From SIG607 sp045648445 (lineage in GTDB: Bacteria > Bacillota > Clostridia > Oscillospirales > Acutalibacteraceae): 64,000 bases of DNA. Positions 60,645-64,000 of the stretch are shown here, piece by piece (position 1 is the stretch's first letter; each line of letters opens with the position of its first letter). A model generated the notes under the pieces. That model did no database searches and was not told the origin of the DNA. It was given only the letters and a program-made list of their open reading frames with translations. The DNA is taken from positions 1 to 64,000 of the forward strand of contig JAZRNY010000035.1 in NCBI GenBank assembly GCA_045648445.1, in the 5' to 3' direction. Position numbers and translations under genes: made by a program.

Positions 60645-60862
60645 CGTAAGGATACAACGCCAGTTTTATTCGCCTACGGCGAGTTATATTGCAGCGCAGT
60701 GTTACTCGGCTTACGCCGAGTGATATTCGCTTCGCGAGTTTTAGAGGCGAATAAAATATCACTAAAACCGTAAGGTTTTAATATAACTTTTGATTTACCA
60801 AAAATATCACTGCGAGACCTGTCTCACAATATCACTAATAAATTTTTTATTTTGAGATAGTA
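60634..60862. repeat. Cluster of small hairpins
   Basis: At least six short palindromes in 230 bases: GGCGTTGTA/TACAACGCC, CGCC/GGCG, ACTCGGC/GCCGAGT, CGCTTCGCG, ACC/GGT, and GAGAC/GTCTC, with ATATCACT / GTGATAT repeated between them. No ORF or transposase. Such hairpin islands occur in AT-rich genomes; the role is unknown. Confidence 0.55.
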
Positions 60863-60895
60863 AAACGGATGTGCAGAAATTCTACACATCCGTTT
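60863..60895. terminator. Hairpin before the nucleotidyltransferase gene end
   Basis: 11-bp stem AAACGGATGTG / CACATCCGTTT. Confidence 0.6.
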
Positions 60896-60959
60896 AATAT
60901 TTGTCTCATACCATAACAAGCAGGACATTTAGGCACCAAAATGTCACTTGTTAGGAGAA

Positions 60960-60987
60960 CCTAAAACCCTTTTCTAAACAAATATCA
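60960..60987 (-). repeat. Dispersed 28-bp repeat, copy B
   Basis: Reverse complement of 47184-47211. Confidence 0.75.
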
Positions 60988-61011
60988 CCTATTCGATAAA
61001 TTGGATTTTAT

Positions 61012-61671
61012 TTAATTGCTTTCATTAATCCATTTCTTTGACCAAGCAAACAATGTTTCGGACATCAAATTGAAATCTACCCTTCCGCCATTTTTCAAAT
61101 TCATAAATGTTTCGACAATGACCTGTTCATCAGAAGATACAACTTGGAGCAATTCTTTTTGATGGCTGATATAGTTTCCCGTTTGTTTAAAAGCAATTGC
61201 CTGTACAATAAAAGACGCCGATTTGTATAAACCTCGCAAAAGATCTTCGTTTTTTTCGTGGAGCATATTATGAACACATCCGTGGTATATATTGCAGGCA
61301 CCGATTTTAATGGCTCTGTTCACAGCACTTTCGTTAACAACAGCTATAACTTCGTTAAGACTTCCCTTAATTGGAGTGGTGTCATTACAAAACTGGAACA
61401 GGTCAGATGGCTCCCAGTTCATAATCTCCTTTTTTCCTGGAAGGAGACCACAAATCAGTTCCCTATGAGACATGGTGTCCAGCATGGTATTATAAGTTTG
61501 AATGTCCATAGCAGATAATTTATCCAAAATTACAACAATATCAATGTCGCTTGTTTCTGTTGCTTCACCACGACGATAACTACCTTGCAAACCAACAAAC
61601 CATACACGGTCTGCGAAAGTATCATTTAACATCTGCAAGAAGTTTTGCATCCAAGCAGTAATATCTATCAT
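61012..61671 (-). CDS. Nucleotidyltransferase-fold protein
   Basis: A 219-residue protein with a polymerase-beta-type nucleotidyltransferase motif: GLQGSYRRGEATETSDIDIVV, with Gly30-Ser31 and the acidic pair Asp42/Asp44. The C-terminal half (residues ~110-219) is helical, as in aminoglycoside or lincosamide adenylyltransferases and in MNT-type antitoxins. No HEPN-type partner gene is adjacent. It lies in a module bounded by inverted arms. It may be a resistance enzyme or an unrelated nucleotidyltransferase. Confidence 0.8.
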   Translation of the reverse strand: MIDITAWMQNFLQMLNDTFADRVWFVGLQGSYRRGEATETSDIDIVVILDKLSAMDIQTYNTMLDTMSHRELICGLLPGKKEIMNWEPSDLFQFCNDTTPIKGSLNEVIAVVNESAVNRAIKIGACNIYHGCVHNMLHEKNEDLLRGLYKSASFIVQAIAFKQTGNYISHQKELLQVVSSDEQVIVETFMNLKNGGRVDFNLMSETLFAWSKKWINESN

Positions 61672-61749
61672 CTTAATTACCTCATCAAATTCTTATTTAT
61701 CGGTTAGTTGTATTATAGCACAACTTAACTACCAAAGAAAGAGAATATT

Positions 61750-61788
61750 AAAAACACCCACAGTTTTTAAAAAACTACGGGTGTTTTT
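61750..61788. terminator. Imperfect terminator-like hairpin
   Basis: AAAACACCC ... GGGTGTTTT outer stem with A/T-rich inner pairing, upstream of the nucleotidyltransferase start and downstream of the zinc-ribbon gene. Confidence 0.65.
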
Positions 61789-61814
61789 GTGTCGTGTTGT
61801 ACTGTCCTTAATTG

Positions 61815-61842
61815 TACGACCCTTAACCTGAGGTATTTTTTA
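61815..61842 (-). repeat. Inverted arm, right copy
   Basis: GTACGACCCTTAACCTGAGG then TATTTTTT, ending at the base before the stop codon of the zinc-ribbon gene. Partner of 60617-60644. Confidence 0.6.
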
Positions 61843-62319
61843 TTAATAATACATCATTTCATCAAAAACATCTCTAGCGCCAATTCCTAAAAATATAAAC
61901 AACACTAAGAGAATCATAAATACCGCAAATACAACTATAAGATTGCACCAATAGGAACGTGCAAAACTTCTGCGGTTAAGATTGCCTCTTGAAAAAGAGA
62001 ACACAATAAGAAAAACAAAACCAACAATAGGAATAGAAAAAAGAATATTAAGACCAAAATAAGCCCATGCACTCATTGGCTTTAAGTGGTCGGGAAGATC
62101 CTCTTCTTTGATTTCCTTTTTAGGAACTTCTGTATAAACAGGTTGCTGATATACAGGCTGTTGATATACAGGCTGAGCAACAACAGGTTCTGCTTCTACT
62201 ACGGGAGCAACTACAACCTCAGGTTCTGCTTCAACTGAAGGCTGTTCGATAGCAATTCCGCAACCTACGCAAAATTTGCTGTCGTCACTAATTTCAATTC
62301 CGCAATTTTTACAAATCAT
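61843..62319 (-). CDS. Zinc-ribbon membrane protein
   Basis: A 158-residue protein with an N-terminal zinc ribbon (MICKNCGIEISDDSKFCVGC: Cys3, Cys6, Cys17, Cys20), a Pro/Val/Gln-rich linker with three PVYQQ repeats, and two membrane helices (AYFGLNILFSIPIVGFVFLIVFSF and NLIVVFAVFMILLVLFIFLG). This layout is common in Firmicutes proteins of unknown role. Not recognised further. Confidence 0.8.
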   Translation of the reverse strand: MICKNCGIEISDDSKFCVGCGIAIEQPSVEAEPEVVVAPVVEAEPVVAQPVYQQPVYQQPVYTEVPKKEIKEEDLPDHLKPMSAWAYFGLNILFSIPIVGFVFLIVFSFSRGNLNRRSFARSYWCNLIVVFAVFMILLVLFIFLGIGARDVFDEMMYY

Positions 62320-62394
62320 AATAAACCCTCTCTTTATAAAAGATTAGCCTTACGCTGACTTTATTTTACTATAAAACCAAAAAAATTGCAACAT

Positions 62395-63282
62395 TTAATC
62401 TTTTCGCTCGTCTCCCCAGAAGAAAAGTGCAACAGTGCCGGGGCCGGTGTGACTGCCTATAGTGGTCCCTATCCAATTAATTTCTGCTTCACCGTTAAGA
62501 TTTTTAAAGCGTTCTTCAACCAAATTTTTAACATCCATTGCATCGTCAATACAGTCAGAATGGCAAATATAACATTTGCCGTTATAATCAAGACCGTTTT
62601 CGCAATGTTTTTCCATTTTATTTACAATAGTTTCAATAACCTTTTTCTTTGAACGGATTTTTTCTCGCGCAATCAGTCTGCCCTCATAATTCATATTAAG
62701 TAAAGGACAAATCCCCAACATACCGCCAAAAAATCCCGACACCTTAGAAACCCTGCCGCCCTTAACAAAAAAGGTAAGGTCAGTTGAAAAGAACCACAAA
62801 TGAAGTTTAAGACGGTTATCTTCTATCCATACTCTTAATTCATCAATGCTTTTACCCTCATCGCGTAAATCAGCAACCTTATCTATTAATAAGCCGTAAC
62901 CTGAAGAAGCGCCAAGTGAATCAACAACGTAAAGTTTTCTATCGGGAAATTCTTCCTTTAAAATTTCAGCAGCATTTCTTGCAGAATTATAACTTCCCGA
63001 AAGACCGGATGAAAGTGTGATATGCAGTACGTCTTTGCCCTGACTTAAAAAACTTCTGAAATATTCGATATATTCGTCAACGTTTATCTGAGAGGTACGC
63101 GTGTCTTCCCCTGCTACCATACGAGCATAAAATTCTTTAAAAGGTACACTTTTACCCAAATCGTCGGTATAATCAGTACCGCCAAGATTAAAATGAAAAC
63201 ATATAAAATTAATATTTCGTTTTTCAAAATGTTCATAAGAAATATCTGCCGTTGAACAGGCACTAAGTATAAATTCGCTCAT
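62395..63282 (-). CDS. DegV-family fatty-acid-binding protein
   Basis: A 295-residue DegV protein. N-terminal SACSTADISYEHFEKRNI and the domain joint TSQINVDEYIEYFRSFLSQG, lipid-binding LSSGLSGSYNSARNAAE, and the end TTIGSHTGPGTVALFFWG. DegV members bind fatty acids and, with FakA-type kinases, feed exogenous lipids into phospholipids; no fakA is seen nearby. ATG at 63282 has AAGGAG upstream; the earlier ATG at 63330 lacks a site. Confidence 0.9.
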   Translation of the reverse strand: MSEFILSACSTADISYEHFEKRNINFICFHFNLGGTDYTDDLGKSVPFKEFYARMVAGEDTRTSQINVDEYIEYFRSFLSQGKDVLHITLSSGLSGSYNSARNAAEILKEEFPDRKLYVVDSLGASSGYGLLIDKVADLRDEGKSIDELRVWIEDNRLKLHLWFFSTDLTFFVKGGRVSKVSGFFGGMLGICPLLNMNYEGRLIAREKIRSKKKVIETIVNKMEKHCENGLDYNGKCYICHSDCIDDAMDVKNLVEERFKNLNGEAEINWIGTTIGSHTGPGTVALFFWGDERKD

Positions 63283-63415
63283 AAATAAACTCCTTATCGC
63301 GTTTTTGCAGTTATATTTTACTCTTTGCACCCATAAACATTCAACCTACATTAAAAAACACCCATTCTACCGTTAAAAACGGTAATTCTCCCCGTAGTAG
63401 AATTGTTGTTAAACC

Positions 63416-63444
63416 TTGCGGTTTTAAGTCGATTATGGTAAAAT
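63416..63444 (+). promoter_or_regulatory. Promoter of ung
   Basis: TTGCGG, 17-bp spacer, TAAAAT with an extended TGG. Confidence 0.65.
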
Positions 63445-63464
63445 AAAGAAAAGGAGTGAGTTAT

Positions 63465-64000
63465 TTGGTACATTTAGGAAACGATTGGGATGAAATTTTA
63501 GCAGATGAATTTAGTAAACCTTACTATTTAAAACTAAGGCAGTTTTTAAAGGAAGAATATTCAACTAAAACAATATATCCTAATATGAATAATATTTTTT
63601 CTGCTCTTAAAGCGTCTTCTTTTAAGGATACTAAGGTTGTTATTTTGGGTCAGGACCCTTATCACGAGCCTAATCAGGCGCACGGACTTTGTTTTTCGGT
63701 ACTAAAGGGTGTTGCCCCTCCTCCCTCTCTTGTAAACATTTATAAAGAACTTCACGACGATACGGGTTTTAAAATTCCGTCTCATGGAGAACTTACAAAA
63801 TGGGCTGAACAAGGAATATTAATGCTTAACACAGTTTTAACTGTACGTCGTGGCGAAGCCAATTCCCATAAAGGTATGGGTTGGGAAATTTTTACAGACA
63901 GAGTTATAAGTGAACTTAACAAAAAAGACACTCCTGTGATATTTTTGCTTTGGGGTTCTCCCGCAAGACAAAAGGCTCAAATTATCACAAATCCCATACA
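63465..64000 (+). CDS. ung: Uracil-DNA glycosylase, family 1 (partial, runs off the right edge)
   Basis: Removes uracil from DNA. The first 178 codons are present: GQDPYHEPNQAHGLCFS carries the water-activating Asp64; FSVLKGVAPPPSLVNIYKEL is the proline loop; LLNTVLTVR-like MLNTVLTVRRGEANSHKG follows, and VIFLLWGSPARQKAQ is the start of the C-terminal motif. The start is TTG at 63465 with AAGGAG 8 bases upstream, giving VHLGNDWDEILADEF. The catalytic His near the end lies beyond the window. Confidence 0.93.
   Translation, partial: MVHLGNDWDEILADEFSKPYYLKLRQFLKEEYSTKTIYPNMNNIFSALKASSFKDTKVVILGQDPYHEPNQAHGLCFSVLKGVAPPPSLVNIYKELHDDTGFKIPSHGELTKWAEQGILMLNTVLTVRRGEANSHKGMGWEIFTDRVISELNKKDTPVIFLLWGSPARQKAQIITNPI

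Noticed and set aside
60634..60862. CRISPR array
   Set aside because: The hairpins differ from one another, spacing is irregular and no identical repeats with unique spacers are present.

Overview
The window comes from a low-GC, Gram-positive obligate anaerobe, most likely a gut or rumen Clostridia (Bacillota). The evidence is the Firmicutes-style promoters and AGGAGG ribosome-binding sites, a rubredoxin-type flavoprotein, a sodium-pumping biotin decarboxylase, a clostridial GGGtGRT/NifU-like pair, and three secreted proteins ending in type I dockerins, as in cellulosome-forming Ruminococcus/Acetivibrio relatives. The exact genus cannot be read from the sequence. No rRNA, tRNA or CRISPR array was found.

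Layout. Positions 1-2640 are the lysis end of a prophage (tail-type protein fragment, small protein, amidase endolysin, holin). It abuts the C-terminal third of feoB, so the prophage appears to sit inside feoB. Positions 3600-7331 encode a split Na+-translocating oxaloacetate decarboxylase-type pump. Positions 7400-13900 hold housekeeping genes: an alanyl-tRNA editing protein, RadC, a pseudouridine synthase, a CPBP protease, and an overlapping pduL-hemW-phosphatase operon. Positions 14000-18600 are a uronate-utilisation cluster (AraC regulator, uxaC, SDR, GH39 gene) in which the GH39 gene is frameshifted by one extra G. Positions 18600-24640 are the rpmG-secE-nusG-rplK-rplA ... rplJ-rplL ribosomal block, interrupted by a PHP-domain gene with its own consensus promoter. 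Positions 24670-30071 hold a WalJ-like hydrolase, murA, a DtxR-like regulator, an ABC exporter and a second metallo-hydrolase.

Positions 30100-41900 are the most unusual part: three dockerin-bearing secreted proteins, an IS remnant, repeated 3' gene ends, a highly structured leader RNA ending in an intrinsic terminator in front of a 1406-residue LRR/zinc-finger/Ig/dockerin protein, and an orphan transcription unit with a consensus promoter and a strong terminator. Positions 42000-56200 contain three paralogous metallophosphoesterases, a TIM-barrel epimerase, a frameshifted TIGR04076 gene, an SDR, an AraC/GH38/carbon-nitrogen hydrolase cluster, bioY, a rubredoxin-flavin reductase and glyA. Positions 56500-60616 are two tandem, near-identical GH127 (beta-L-arabinofuranosidase) genes. 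Then come a hairpin-rich island and a nucleotidyltransferase gene lying between two inverted arms, a zinc-ribbon membrane protein, a DegV protein and the start of ung.

Together the genes describe a saccharolytic, plant- and host-glycan-degrading anaerobe: GH39, GH38, GH127, uronate isomerase and dockerin proteins harvest sugars, and the biotin decarboxylase (with BioY for biotin uptake) turns decarboxylation into a sodium gradient. Two genes (GH39 and TIGR04076) are broken by single-base changes in homopolymers, which may be assembly errors.
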